A DNA stretch of 64,000 nt from Bosea vaviloviae (lineage in GTDB: Bacteria > Pseudomonadota > Alphaproteobacteria > Rhizobiales > Beijerinckiaceae): the NCBI RefSeq assembly GCF_001741865.1, contig NZ_CP017147.1, positions 4,703,001 to 4,767,000 on the forward strand, written 5' to 3'. The notes beneath the pieces are model-generated. The model was not told the origin of the DNA. It saw nothing but the letters and a program-made list of their open reading frames with translations, and ran no database searches. How positions within the stretch are numbered: position 1 is the first letter of the stretch; each line of letters opens with the position of its first letter. Shown piece by piece: positions 28,546-36,721 of the stretch. A program made the position numbers and the translations under genes.

Positions 28546-29024
28546 CTTCGCTAGTGGCTCTCTAAAGTGAAATAAAATCAATAGTTCATCGGCGTCGGAA
28601 ATCGCTCTGGTAGCCCAGCGGTAGCTCATTTTCGTAGCCCAGCAGCACCGCTTCTTTCTCGCGTGTTCAGGCTGTCGACTGAACTTCTCGCAACGTCCGT
28701 TGATCTGCTTCCTGCTGGTTCTTACTGAGACGGGCGTTGGCCGAACGCCGACCGAAAGAGGGTTGGCATTCTCGTCCCATCTCGCGAGTCACATACGAGA
28801 GTTGTGCGTCTCACGTTGCATATACATATTTCGCTACGCGACGAACGACGGCTTCGTTCACATACGTAAGCAGTCCTTGTCACCAATGCGGTCGACCGCC
28901 CACAGCACCTCTGGGATCCGGGGTTATGGATTCCATTCTGTGATGTCGCCGCGCCGAGCTTTCCACACGTCGGGCCGGATGACATCATGGGCCAAAATGG
29001 GCGGCCGGGGGCACGGGCAAGAGC
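28546..29024. other. Gap downstream of tRNA-Gln, nothing identified
   Basis: This 479-bp stretch has mixed composition, AT-richer than the backbone, and no convincing reading frame. A GGTAGCCCAGCGGTAGCTCA fragment near 28611 looks like the 5' half of another tRNA but has no matching 3' half. It may be degraded acquired DNA at the tRNA border. Confidence 0.4.
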
Positions 29025-29993
29025 ATGGCAGAAACTAAGGAACGCCTGAGGCGTATCGCCGAGTGGCAAGCCCGAATGGGCCGCTCTCACTATCAACACG
29101 AATCTTACGCGGCGTTGGTGGAGTTACTCGTGCTCTGCGCAGAACTAAGCAAAGAAAAAATTCCCGCTGAACGTTCGCTTCTTTTTGACGTTTTTGCTTT
29201 GCGAGCCGTCGCTAACATCGAAGTTTTCATAAGAGTGAGGCTAAAAGAAATAATAGACCATGGCTCACCATACCTCGAAAACGCTGCAAAGCTTTCTGAC
29301 AAAATAAAGCTAGATCACCTGATTACGAGCGCTTTGCAAAAACGCACAGTGACAGTTGGCGATCTGATCGCGCACGAAGTGCCCATTAGTTCACATTGGG
29401 ATTTAGTCCGGCATTTCGACACTGTTTGCGGGGGCGGATTTAAGCGAGCCTTAGTCGAGGCTAAAAGCCCGAGTGCCGATGAGCAGACGCCCGACGAGCA
29501 GACGCCGATCATTCGTGATTTCGAACGGCTATTTAGCAGCCTGAACCGCCTATTTGAGATACGCCACAAGCTGGCCCATGAGGCTGGGAGAGAGCCGATT
29601 TACACACAAGAGGAGCTTCCGGAGCTGTTGAGCGCGGCGGCGACCTATGTTGCTGCTTGTGATGAAGTCATCTCCTTCCGCCTACACGGGCCACAGCCCC
29701 GGACCCAATCAGGCCTAAACTCTCGTAGAGCGGAGCTCCTCGTCGAGGCTGAACAACAGCTCGCCGCTGAAATCATAAGAGCTAAAGCGTCCGGAAACGT
29801 TGATCCCGATGACTTTGACGAAGCACAGGCCGCATGGAAGGAGTTCGCGGTGAAGGAAGCAAACCTTCACGCCGCTCTCGTACCCGGAGGGTCCATGGGG
29901 CCGATGGTGTACGCTAACTCCTTGACCGACTTAACTAAGTCCCGCTTGGAACGGGTGAAATGGTGGTCAGAATTGGAAGAAGGCAACGTTTAA
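29025..29993 (+). CDS. Hypothetical protein with HEPN-like and LprI-like regions
   Basis: A 322-residue soluble protein encoded in DNA of lower GC than its neighbours. The N-terminal two thirds is helical and contains FEIRHKLAHEAG (about residues 181-192), an R-x4-H arrangement like the active site of HEPN ribonucleases. The C-terminal part (about 245-318) has AQAAWKEFAVKE, GGSMGPM and LTKSRLERV, resembling the LprI/DUF1311 domain but without its cysteines. Neither similarity was checked by profile search. Codon usage and its location next to a tRNA suggest horizontal acquisition, with a defence or stress role possible. Confidence 0.65.
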   Translation: MAETKERLRRIAEWQARMGRSHYQHESYAALVELLVLCAELSKEKIPAERSLLFDVFALRAVANIEVFIRVRLKEIIDHGSPYLENAAKLSDKIKLDHLITSALQKRTVTVGDLIAHEVPISSHWDLVRHFDTVCGGGFKRALVEAKSPSADEQTPDEQTPIIRDFERLFSSLNRLFEIRHKLAHEAGREPIYTQEELPELLSAAATYVAACDEVISFRLHGPQPRTQSGLNSRRAELLVEAEQQLAAEIIRAKASGNVDPDDFDEAQAAWKEFAVKEANLHAALVPGGSMGPMVYANSLTDLTKSRLERVKWWSELEEGNV

Positions 29994-30106
29994 GCCGAGC
30001 AATGATAGGCGGGATTGATCAAGGCCACTTTGGCCAAGGGGACCAGCACCCAGCCATCCGGCCCCCCCAAGGCCTTCGGCGCAGACCTCGCAGGGGACCG
30101 CCAAAT

Positions 30107-30436
30107 TCATACCGCCCAATCCATCACCATCAGTCCCGGCACGCGTTCGAATTCCTTCTTGTTCAAGGTCACCAGCGCGGCGCCGTGGCGACGGGCCTGG
30201 GCGGCGATGAGGTAGTCATAGGGCCCGATCGGCATGCCGCTCATTTCCAGCGCGGCGCGGATGTCGCCGGCATGGGCGGCATCGTCCTCCTCAAAGGGAA
30301 GAACGGCGATGCCGAGGCTGAGGAACTTCTCCAGGAGCTGTTCCGCCTGCTCGCGCCGCTCGCTCTTGGCGAAGCCGTAGCGCAGCTCGTAGAGCGCGAC
30401 GACCGGCAGCGCGATCGGCGTGCCGGCGCGCAGCTG
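30107..30436 (-). pseudogene. vapC: VapC toxin, C-terminal fragment
   Basis: 110 codons encoding the body of a PIN-domain ribonuclease, opening QLRAGTPIALPVVALYELRYG and ending with PYDYLIAAQA and EFERVPGLMVMDW before a TGA. It lacks the N-terminus with the first catalytic aspartate. That missing piece lies at 31098-31166, on the other side of the 661-bp element; joined without the element the two pieces give one 132-residue frame. As it stands the toxin cannot be made whole. Confidence 0.8.
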
Positions 30437-30510
30437 CTAGCGGTGAAAATCTGACGCTTGGTACCCGCCGCGAATGCAGGAGACACCCCTTTCCTGACCG
30501 GGCTGGAAGA

Positions 30511-30642
30511 CTATGGGAGGCCGTATTTTATTACGATGCTGGCCGCTAACATGAGCAGCGCCAAAGCCACGCCCCGTTTCGACATGAAGAAGCGAGCGGT
30601 GGCCTTATATTCATTACCCAGTGCTTCGACGAATTGCTTCAT
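30511..30642 (-). CDS. Small single-span membrane protein inside the element
   Basis: A 43-residue frame starting at ATG 30642 with GAGGG eight bases upstream. A polar N-terminus (MKQFVEALGNEYKA) is followed by one hydrophobic segment (about residues 24-40, VALALLMLAASIVIKYG). No family was recognised. It is one of the few plausible coding frames in the element and could be cargo; a chance frame cannot be excluded. Confidence 0.4.
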   Translation of the reverse strand: MKQFVEALGNEYKATARFFMSKRGVALALLMLAASIVIKYGLP

Positions 30643-30789
30643 TAGCGTACCCTCAATGGCGCCCTGCTGGCCTTTTGATCTCACTAAGCGCACGCAGATG
30701 CTGCTACGGCAAATCCCGCTTTCGACCCACTTCGGGCTCAACACATCGAGCTGGCAGGCCGACTTGGATCCCCGACGGTATCTCTTGAA

Positions 30790-31007
30790 CTAGCGCCTAG
30801 AGATAAACCACCAAAACCCAAGACAGCCGACAACTGCGATAGACATTAGTAGCCGACTGCTGAGCGAGGCTTCATTCGTCGCATGCACAACCAACTTTGC
30901 CACTGACCTGATTTATGAGCGAGCCAGAACGTAAAGATGGCGAACATAACGAGCGCGGCGATAAGTAAGACCGTCGTTTGCCCGTACCTGACTTCACGGT
31001 GGCGCTA
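30790..31007 (-). pseudogene. Frameshifted small membrane protein remnant inside the element
   Basis: Two overlapping frames together read like a small membrane protein. The first gives EVRYGQTTVLLIAALVMFAI and FTFWLAHKSGQ; the second, after a shift near 30910, gives VAKLVVHATNEASLSSRLLM and SIAVVGCLGFWWFISRR before a TAG. No start codon is seen ahead of the first part. This is a reconstruction by eye and may be coincidental. Confidence 0.3.
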
Positions 31008-31097
31008 CACCGCCTTATATCGCGCCGGTTAAGGTCAGCTTCCCACCCTATAGCGGCTGTCTCCGTTGGGTACCAAGCATCAGACTTTCACCACTAG

Positions 31098-31166
31098 CCG
31101 ATCCGGTGGCGCTGAGCTGCAGCCGCTGACGATCCAGAGAACGATATTGGTGTCGAGGCAGATCAT
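31098..31166 (-). pseudogene. vapC: VapC toxin, N-terminal fragment
   Basis: 23 codons starting at ATG 31166, which overlaps the vapB stop by three bases as in intact vapBC operons. It encodes MICLDTNIVLWIVSG, including the conserved DTN aspartate of the PIN active site. The frame is interrupted at 31097 by the inverted-repeat element and resumes at 30436. Confidence 0.8.
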
Positions 31167-31438
31167 CCGTCGAAGAACACGCGCGGATCGGGCTCAACAG
31201 GCGCATCCTCCGGGATGCCCTCGGGCAGGAAGTCCTTGGCGCCCATCGCGTTGAGCTCGGCCCAGAACCGGTCGAGGTCGACCGGCGGCTTCTTCATCGG
31301 CTCCAGGATGACCTTATCGCCGACCTTGCTGACGCGAACCTCCTTGCCCTCGAAGCGGAACTCCTTGGGCAGGCGCACAGCCTGGCCGCGGCCATGCATG
31401 AACAGCTTCGCAGTGGGTTTTTCGGCTGCCGTCGGCAT
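31163..31438 (-). CDS. vapB: VapB antitoxin, AbrB-like fold
   Basis: A 91-residue antitoxin. The N-terminal swapped-hairpin DNA-binding region (about residues 8-48) has AKLFMHGRGQAVRLPKEFRF and VRVSKVGDKVILEP. The acidic C-terminal tail (DLDRFWAELNAMG to VEPDPRVFF) would wrap the toxin. The start at 31438 is preceded by AAGGAAG. With the toxin gene broken, the antitoxin remains as an orphan, perhaps still repressing its own promoter. Confidence 0.87.
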   Translation of the reverse strand: MPTAAEKPTAKLFMHGRGQAVRLPKEFRFEGKEVRVSKVGDKVILEPMKKPPVDLDRFWAELNAMGAKDFLPEGIPEDAPVEPDPRVFFDG

Positions 31439-31589
31439 CGCGCGCTTCCTTCGACATCTACCCGAGATAGATATCAAATCGCGAGTGCTTCGGTCGACTC
31501 TTTGGGCATCGCCGGCAGGCCTTTCCAGCGGATGCGATGATCCTAACGACGAGGTAAGTTACCTTCGTCAATCGGCTCGCACATAACCG

Positions 31590-31705
31590 CGCCGTCATCC
31601 TGGACAAGCCGCGCAAGCGGCGCAGCTCCGGGATCCATCGTAGGACTCAGCGCTTTACGATGGATCCCGGGACTTCGCTGCGCGAAGCCCAGGATGACGG
31701 CGGTG
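31590..31705. repeat. Palindromic intergenic repeat, GTCATCCTGG family
   Basis: GTCATCCTGGACAAGCCGCG ... GGGATCCATCGTAGGAC is followed by ACGATGGATCCCGGGAC ... CCCAGGATGACG, a long inverted pair like the one at 20965-21090. It lies just beyond the stop of the GSCFA gene and may terminate it. Confidence 0.65.
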
Positions 31706-31718
31706 GTTCCGAGTCTAA

Positions 31719-32756
31719 TTAAGCCGCTTCCGAGCGCGCCGCCTCGCCGCTGAGATAGCTGCGCTCGAAATGGCTCATCACGCAGGAGACCATGTCGCGC
31801 GCGACATGGAGCTGGTCTTCCTGGAAGGCGAGCGCGCGTGGCGAGTTGAGCACGATCTCGTAGCTCGGGAAGTAGTCGACGAAGTCGAAGCGCCGGAAGA
31901 GCTCTTCGGCGACTGCCCGCAGCACCGATTTCGAGCCGCTATTGGCGACGATGACGTCGGCGTCCTTAAAGGTCGCGCCCAGCGGCACCGGCGAGACGGT
32001 GACGACGAAGCGCATCTCGGGATGGCAATGCTCGCGGATCATCGAAATGATCTGCAGCATGTCGGCAAGCGTCGCCTCATAGCCGTAATCGATGAAGCGG
32101 AAGCGCTCCGGCATGCGCGCGAGCCAAGCCGGCCCGGGATGGGCGTTCATTGCAAGCCCCGTCTCCGCATCGAGCCAGGTCTCGGTCAGGCCCAGGGTGA
32201 AGAAGCAGATGCGTGCCTGCTTGATCGTCGCGGTCGCGGCGCTCAAGCGCTGGCGGTTGGCGAAGGCGGTCTCGCGGTCGAGCAGGCGCAGGCCACTCGC
32301 ATGCGGATCGAACCACTGGTCCGGCGCGAGCTCGATCAGGCCGTCATGCGGGTAGCTCTCATCGAGCAGCACGCGCTTCAGTTCATGCGTCATCGAGCGC
32401 ACGGAGTATTTGTTCAGCGCACCCCGGCTCAACTCACCGCCGGCGGCCCCGCCGCCGCGCCCGGTCGTCGCATCCCAGGTCTCGAAATGCTCGGCCGGCA
32501 CGCCATGGCCCCTGGTGACCAGCGACAGGCCGCGCATCATCAGGACATTCTCGACCTCGCGCGCGAAGCAGGAGCCCATGGTGAAGATCGGCCAGGACGG
32601 ATCGATCTGGAATTTCGGCTTGTGCTCGATCTGGACGAAATCGCCGGTGGTCAGCCGGGATTTCGCCATCCGCTCGGCCTTGCCCGAGGTCCAGCCGCGA
32701 ACCGGGTTGCCGCGCATGATCGAGAGCGCGGTACCTGCGTCGTATTCGATCTTCAT
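31719..32756 (-). CDS. GSCFA-family protein
   Basis: A 345-residue protein of the GSCFA family, a GDSL/SGNH-like fold linked to glycan modification. The naming motif GSCFA is at residues 61-65, with FTLGLTETW near 180 and VVTVSPVPLGATF near 250 as further conserved blocks. No signal peptide is seen, so it is probably cytoplasmic. It has an AGGAG ribosome binding site. A strong terminator at 32825-32857 separates it from the glycan operon upstream, so it may have its own promoter or depend on read-through. An acyl- or sugar-modifying esterase role is likely but not defined. Confidence 0.8.
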   Translation of the reverse strand: MKIEYDAGTALSIMRGNPVRGWTSGKAERMAKSRLTTGDFVQIEHKPKFQIDPSWPIFTMGSCFAREVENVLMMRGLSLVTRGHGVPAEHFETWDATTGRGGGAAGGELSRGALNKYSVRSMTHELKRVLLDESYPHDGLIELAPDQWFDPHASGLRLLDRETAFANRQRLSAATATIKQARICFFTLGLTETWLDAETGLAMNAHPGPAWLARMPERFRFIDYGYEATLADMLQIISMIREHCHPEMRFVVTVSPVPLGATFKDADVIVANSGSKSVLRAVAEELFRRFDFVDYFPSYEIVLNSPRALAFQEDQLHVARDMVSCVMSHFERSYLSGEAARSEAA

Positions 32757-32811
32757 CGGTATGCTCCTGCCGCTACTGGCCGCCGGCGTCGCCGCCGCGG
32801 ACCCCCTCTAG

Positions 32812-32857
32812 AAAAAAACTGATCGGCAGGGCCGCCGGCGCGAGCCGGCGCCCTGCC
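32812..32857 (-). terminator. Intrinsic terminator of the glycan operon
   Basis: Read on the minus strand, GGCAGGGCGCCGGC pairs with GCCGGCGGCCCTGCC (one bulge) around a short loop (32825-32857) and is followed six bases later by seven Ts (32818-32812). It stands directly after the stop of the pyruvyl transferase gene at 32861. Confidence 0.8.
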
Positions 32858-32860
32858 TGC

Positions 32861-34321
32861 TCACATCCGGTGCGGCACGCCGTTCGTCGCCAGGAAATTC
32901 CGCATGCGGTCATAGGACTGGGCATAGGATTTAGAGAGCGCGTTCAGCGCTGCCTCCTGGTAGACGGCGCGCCAGCCGCCCTCCGCCAGCGCCGCTTCCG
33001 GCACGACCGGGATCTTCAGCGTCTCGGCCAGTTCCTGGCTGCGCGTGTCATAGGCAACGAGCACGCCGGGCACGCCATGCGCCACGGCCGGCAGGACGCC
33101 ATGGACGCGGTAGCCGACCGCGAGGTCGAGGCCAGCAGCGAATTCGTCGTAGCGCTCGACATCGAAGAAGCTGAACAGCTTCTTCTCGTAGATCTCGCGC
33201 ATGCGCGCATCGTCGGGCCCATCCCACCAGCCGGAATGGACGAACTCGGCGACGGCCTTGGCCTTGGCGGCATCGTCGCGCAGGAAGAAGGCCTTCTCCT
33301 CCTGCTCGCCATGCGAGGACATCACCATGTCGCTCTGGCTGTCGACCTTGAGCAGAGCCTGGCGCTGGTTGCGGATATAGGTCTCGGGATTGGCCGTGTA
33401 GCTGCTGTCGAACTCGCGGCGCAGGCTGAAGGCGACCTTGCGGATCTCGCGCTGGTCGGGAATCTTGATGGCGAGGTCGCGGTTACGCGTGCGGAAGATC
33501 GAGGGGCAGCCGACGACCTCGACATTCTTGACGCCGTTATGCCGCAGCGTCTCGGCGCTGAAGGCGCCGCGCACGCCGATGGCGGCGCAGCGATCCCCGA
33601 CGATGCTCCAGAACCGCTTCGAGCCCTCGGAGAGCTCGATCGCGCGGTTCAGGCTCGCCTGCGCGCCGACGCCGATGGCATAGACCGGCAGCTTGACGCG
33701 CTCCAGCACCTCGACGGCGCGGAACCACTCCATCTTCTCATGGATGAAGTTCGAGCCGCGCACGAAGACATAGTCGAACTCGCTGGCGTAGCGCTCGATA
33801 TCGGCCTCGGTCGGGTTCATGATCTTCATCGGCTCGAGATGCGCGTAGCGCAGGAGCTTCAGCGTCGAGTCGTAGACGATCATGTCGCCGATGTTGAAAT
33901 AGTCGGAGAGCAGCTTCTCCATCGGCGCGCGATACCAGCGCACCTTGTCATGGTCATAGACCTCACCGGCCGGATAGATCACCAGCGCCCTGAGCGCCTT
34001 CGTGGTCGCGACAGGCCTCAGATACGAGCCAGGGGCGAGCGCTCCCGTCGCCGCATCCATGACCGCGACCGAATGCGGGCGCCCGTCGGGCAGGCGCGGC
34101 AGCGGTATGGTGAGCTCGGCAACAGTCGCATCGCCGGGGACCAGGGAGCCTGGATGAATCGTGGCGTAGTCCTGCCCATCGAGCAGAAGGCGCAAATCCG
34201 GCCAGCCGCCCTCCGGCCGGCGGGAGGCCGAGACGACGATCTCGTTCGTCGTTGCGCGCAGGATCTTCACGGCCTGCCCTGTCGAGCTGGCGGTGGCGAG
34301 GTTGAGGACGGGCGCGTTCAT
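32861..34321 (-). CDS. Polysaccharide pyruvyl transferase family protein, copy A
   Basis: A 486-residue protein with about 140 N-terminal residues of unrecognised, probably beta-rich sequence ahead of a polysaccharide pyruvyl transferase domain (about 145-440). Shared blocks with the paralogue at 35502-36689 are GEVYDHDKVRWY, FVRGSNFIHEKMEW, VYAIGVGAQ and YRVHGVLPAVAHGVP. The family transfers pyruvate ketals from phosphoenolpyruvate to sugars of surface polymers, or does related glycosyl transfer. The ATG overlaps the previous stop (ATGA). It is the last gene before the operon terminator. Confidence 0.82.
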   Translation of the reverse strand: MNAPVLNLATASSTGQAVKILRATTNEIVVSASRRPEGGWPDLRLLLDGQDYATIHPGSLVPGDATVAELTIPLPRLPDGRPHSVAVMDAATGALAPGSYLRPVATTKALRALVIYPAGEVYDHDKVRWYRAPMEKLLSDYFNIGDMIVYDSTLKLLRYAHLEPMKIMNPTEADIERYASEFDYVFVRGSNFIHEKMEWFRAVEVLERVKLPVYAIGVGAQASLNRAIELSEGSKRFWSIVGDRCAAIGVRGAFSAETLRHNGVKNVEVVGCPSIFRTRNRDLAIKIPDQREIRKVAFSLRREFDSSYTANPETYIRNQRQALLKVDSQSDMVMSSHGEQEEKAFFLRDDAAKAKAVAEFVHSGWWDGPDDARMREIYEKKLFSFFDVERYDEFAAGLDLAVGYRVHGVLPAVAHGVPGVLVAYDTRSQELAETLKIPVVPEAALAEGGWRAVYQEAALNALSKSYAQSYDRMRNFLATNGVPHRM

Positions 34322-35505
34322 TGTGTCTCCTTCACGATCCGGACCTTGATCCGGACGAGATCGCGATCCGGCCCGATCTTGCAGTCTTTGACATGTAGCT
34401 TCGTCATGAACAGGAAGGCCTCGTCGCCGGTCGTTTCGAAATTGCGTGAGGGCGAGGCCGGGTCGGCGATCGCGCCATAGGCGTAGCGCTGCTGGTCGCT
34501 ACAATCCTTGCTCCACATCGTTGGATGCGTGGTGAGCGTCTGCAGTGGCGTCCACTTCAGCAGGTCGCTCGACCAGCTATAGGCGACGCGCCCGCCGACG
34601 ACGCCCTTGGCCGGGTCGGGGCCGAGATGGAAGATCGCGAGCCAGCGCCCGCTGGCCTCGTGCCGCGTCACCGAGCCGACTGTCGTCGGCAATTCCTTGA
34701 GGGGCTGGCAGGGTTTTGCCTGCGACAGGTCGCCGCGATAGGGATCGACCGCGCGCAAGGTGAAATCCGCGCCGTCGAAGGCCCGCCAGCTGGTCGCATC
34801 CTCGATCGTCGTCGTCCGGAACAGGCAGACGCCGGGCTTCTGCCCCTCGCCGCCCGTCGTCGCGATCAGCGCGTACCAGGCGCCGTCACGCTGGACGATG
34901 TTGGAGGGGTTGAAGAAGCCGCGATGGCGCCCCTGCCCGACATCCTGCCGAAAGGTCGGGGCCGCGACCACCGTCGGCGGCTGATCGGGAGCGAAGCTGC
35001 GCCCGCCGTCGCGCGAACGCGCCGCGGTCACGACATTGTACCAGCAGCTCATCGCCTCCTTGAAGCGACAGGCGCCGGGATGCTCATTGGCGTGATACTC
35101 GTCATGCATCAGCGCGAAGACGTCGCGGCCATTGCCGGTCCAGGTCGCGCCGATCCAGCTGAAATCGCTGAAATCGCTGGGGTTGGCGCTGCGCTTGGCC
35201 TGGAAGGAAATGGCGCAGGACGAGGCGACCCGATCGAGCCCGCGGCCGATCATGGCGCGGCTGCGATGGTGGCTGGCAAATGCGACGACCTCGCCGCGGT
35301 CGTCACGATAGGCTCGCAGCGGCGCGTCCGGGATATCCCATTGCTCGCAGCGCTGACGGGCCCAGTCGAAGACGATCTCCTCCTGCGCGCCGGGTACGAT
35401 CTCGACGCGGTAGCCCGGCACTTGGGCGAACAAGGCGGAGGGCGCCGCAAGCAGCAGCAGTGCCGCCAGCGGACCCGCAAGCTCGGCGCGACATCGCCTC
35501 ATCAT
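34318..35505 (-). CDS. Secreted protein, beta-propeller glycosidase-like
   Basis: A 395-residue protein with a clear Sec signal peptide (LAALLLLAAPSALFAQ, about residues 11-27). The mature part has repeated W/Y-rich blade-like segments (SWIGATWTGNGRDVFALMHD, GGRSFAPD, FFNPSNIVQRDGAWYALI, VAYSWSSDLLKWTPL), the pattern of five-bladed propellers of GH43/GH32-like enzymes. Several cysteines suggest disulfides. No catalytic residues could be assigned. The start at 35505 overlaps the upstream stop. It sits between the two pyruvyl transferase paralogues and may trim or bind the exported glycan. Confidence 0.65.
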   Translation of the reverse strand: MMRRCRAELAGPLAALLLLAAPSALFAQVPGYRVEIVPGAQEEIVFDWARQRCEQWDIPDAPLRAYRDDRGEVVAFASHHRSRAMIGRGLDRVASSCAISFQAKRSANPSDFSDFSWIGATWTGNGRDVFALMHDEYHANEHPGACRFKEAMSCWYNVVTAARSRDGGRSFAPDQPPTVVAAPTFRQDVGQGRHRGFFNPSNIVQRDGAWYALIATTGGEGQKPGVCLFRTTTIEDATSWRAFDGADFTLRAVDPYRGDLSQAKPCQPLKELPTTVGSVTRHEASGRWLAIFHLGPDPAKGVVGGRVAYSWSSDLLKWTPLQTLTTHPTMWSKDCSDQQRYAYGAIADPASPSRNFETTGDEAFLFMTKLHVKDCKIGPDRDLVRIKVRIVKETQ

Positions 35506-36689
35506 GCGACCTTGCGCTCCGGCTCGCCGGTCGCAGCCGGCTGCCCGAGCATCTTGTTGTCGACGCGGTTCTCGACCAGGAAGTCGCGCATCGCGCCATA
35601 GACCTGGGTGTAGTTGGCGTTGAAGCGGTCGAAGCGCGCCTGCTCCCAATACTCCTCCAGGCGGAACTCCTGCCCGGAGAAGACGTCGAAGCTCGGGATC
35701 TTGAAGGTTTCCGCGAATTCGACGGTCCGGCTGTCATAGGTGAAGTAGATCGACGGCGTGCCATTGGCGAGCGCCATCAGATTGCCGTGCAGGCGGTAGC
35801 CCAGCACGAGGTCGAGCCCGCGCACGAGCTGCTCATACTCGGCGACCACGTCGGAATAGAACATCCGGCTGCGGTAGAGCCGCTCCATCTCCTCATCGAG
35901 GAACCATTCATTCGCCCAGCCATTTTCCCGCAGAGCGGCGATCGCCTCCTCCTTCTGCTCGGGCGTGCCGAGCGCGAGCTTCTTCTCCTCGACCTCGCCC
36001 TGGGCCATCAGGGTCACGTCGAAGCGGCCCGCCATCGTCTTCACCAGATCACGATGGAAGGTGAGGTAGCGCTGGATGTCCTGGGCATAGTCCCTGGAGA
36101 CCTCGCGCCGCATCGTCACCCCGACCGTCTTGACCTGGTCGAGCGCCGGCAGCCGGATCGCGAGATTGGGGTTGTTGGCGCGGAACGCCGTCGGGCAGCC
36201 GATGATGCGGACGTTCTTGATGCCGAGCTCATTGAGCACCTCGGCGGAATAGGTGCCGCGCACGCCAAGCGAGGCGGTGGAATCCGCGATCAATCGCAGC
36301 ACGGTCTTGGTATCCTGGCTCAGCTCGAGCTTGCCGCTGACGGGCGCTTGGGCGCCGATGCCGAAGGCGATCACCGGGATCTTGAGCCGGCGCAGGACAT
36401 CGACCGTCCGTTCCCAGTCCATTTCGGCATGGACATAGTTGGAACCGCGCAGGAAGACGTAGTCGTATTCGGCGTTCAGGCGGTCGATCGCCGCCGGGTC
36501 GACATGGCTGATCGGCAACGCGTCGAGCTGCTCGAAGTTCAACAGCTTGAGCGAGGAATCGAAGACGAAGGCGTCGCCGATGTTGTGATAGTGGTTGATG
36601 TGGCTGGCGAGCTGACTGTGGTCGTACCAGCGCACATTATCGTGGTCGTAAACCTCCCCGGATGGGCTGATAACGAGGATGCGGGCCAT
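35502..36689 (-). CDS. Polysaccharide pyruvyl transferase family protein, copy B
   Basis: A 395-residue enzyme opening directly with the family domain: ARILVISPSGEVYDHDNVRW, VFLRGSNYVHAEMDW, VIAFGIGAQAPV and LGYRLHGNLMALANGTPS. It lacks the N-terminal extension of copy A. The start at 36689 has AAAGGGAAAAG upstream; an alternative ATG at 36722 would overlap the previous stop (TGATG) and add 11 residues. The expected role is ketal pyruvylation of a cell-surface polymer, which would add negative charge. Confidence 0.83.
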   Translation of the reverse strand: MARILVISPSGEVYDHDNVRWYDHSQLASHINHYHNIGDAFVFDSSLKLLNFEQLDALPISHVDPAAIDRLNAEYDYVFLRGSNYVHAEMDWERTVDVLRRLKIPVIAFGIGAQAPVSGKLELSQDTKTVLRLIADSTASLGVRGTYSAEVLNELGIKNVRIIGCPTAFRANNPNLAIRLPALDQVKTVGVTMRREVSRDYAQDIQRYLTFHRDLVKTMAGRFDVTLMAQGEVEEKKLALGTPEQKEEAIAALRENGWANEWFLDEEMERLYRSRMFYSDVVAEYEQLVRGLDLVLGYRLHGNLMALANGTPSIYFTYDSRTVEFAETFKIPSFDVFSGQEFRLEEYWEQARFDRFNANYTQVYGAMRDFLVENRVDNKMLGQPAATGEPERKVA

Positions 36690-36721
36690 CTTTGCTTTTC
36701 CCTTTTTATGTCCGCTTGGCA

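Larger units (their letters stand above)
30437..31097. mobile_element. 661-bp element with 30-bp terminal inverted repeats
   Basis: The left end (30437-30466) reads CTAGCGGTGAAAATCTGACG and on to GGTACCC; the right end (31068-31097) is its inverse with 27 of 30 bases matching. It is inserted inside vapC. Removal of the whole segment, both CTAG ends included, restores the vapC frame exactly, so CTAG appears to belong to the element rather than to be a retained target duplication. No transposase gene fits inside, so it is a non-autonomous (MITE-like) element. Internal small frames are listed separately. Confidence 0.75.

Noticed and set aside
28172..28546. Minus-strand frame over tRNA-Gln starting MAGGLGFEPRQPESES
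   Set aside because: This is the well-known artefact of translating a tRNA gene on the wrong strand; the cloverleaf and anticodon are intact.
28605..28640. Second tRNA suggested by GGTAGCCCAGCGGTAGCTCA
   Set aside because: Only a 5'-half-like fragment is present; no anticodon stem or T arm follows, so it is not called a gene.
30458..30793. 111-codon plus-strand frame inside the inverted-repeat element as a transposase
   Set aside because: It has no catalytic motif or similarity to a known transposase and begins inside the terminal repeat; the element is treated as non-autonomous.
28472..31705. Integrative island using tRNA-Gln as attachment site
   Set aside because: No integrase and no repeat of the tRNA 3' end was found downstream, so only an AT-richer island is stated, not an integrative element.
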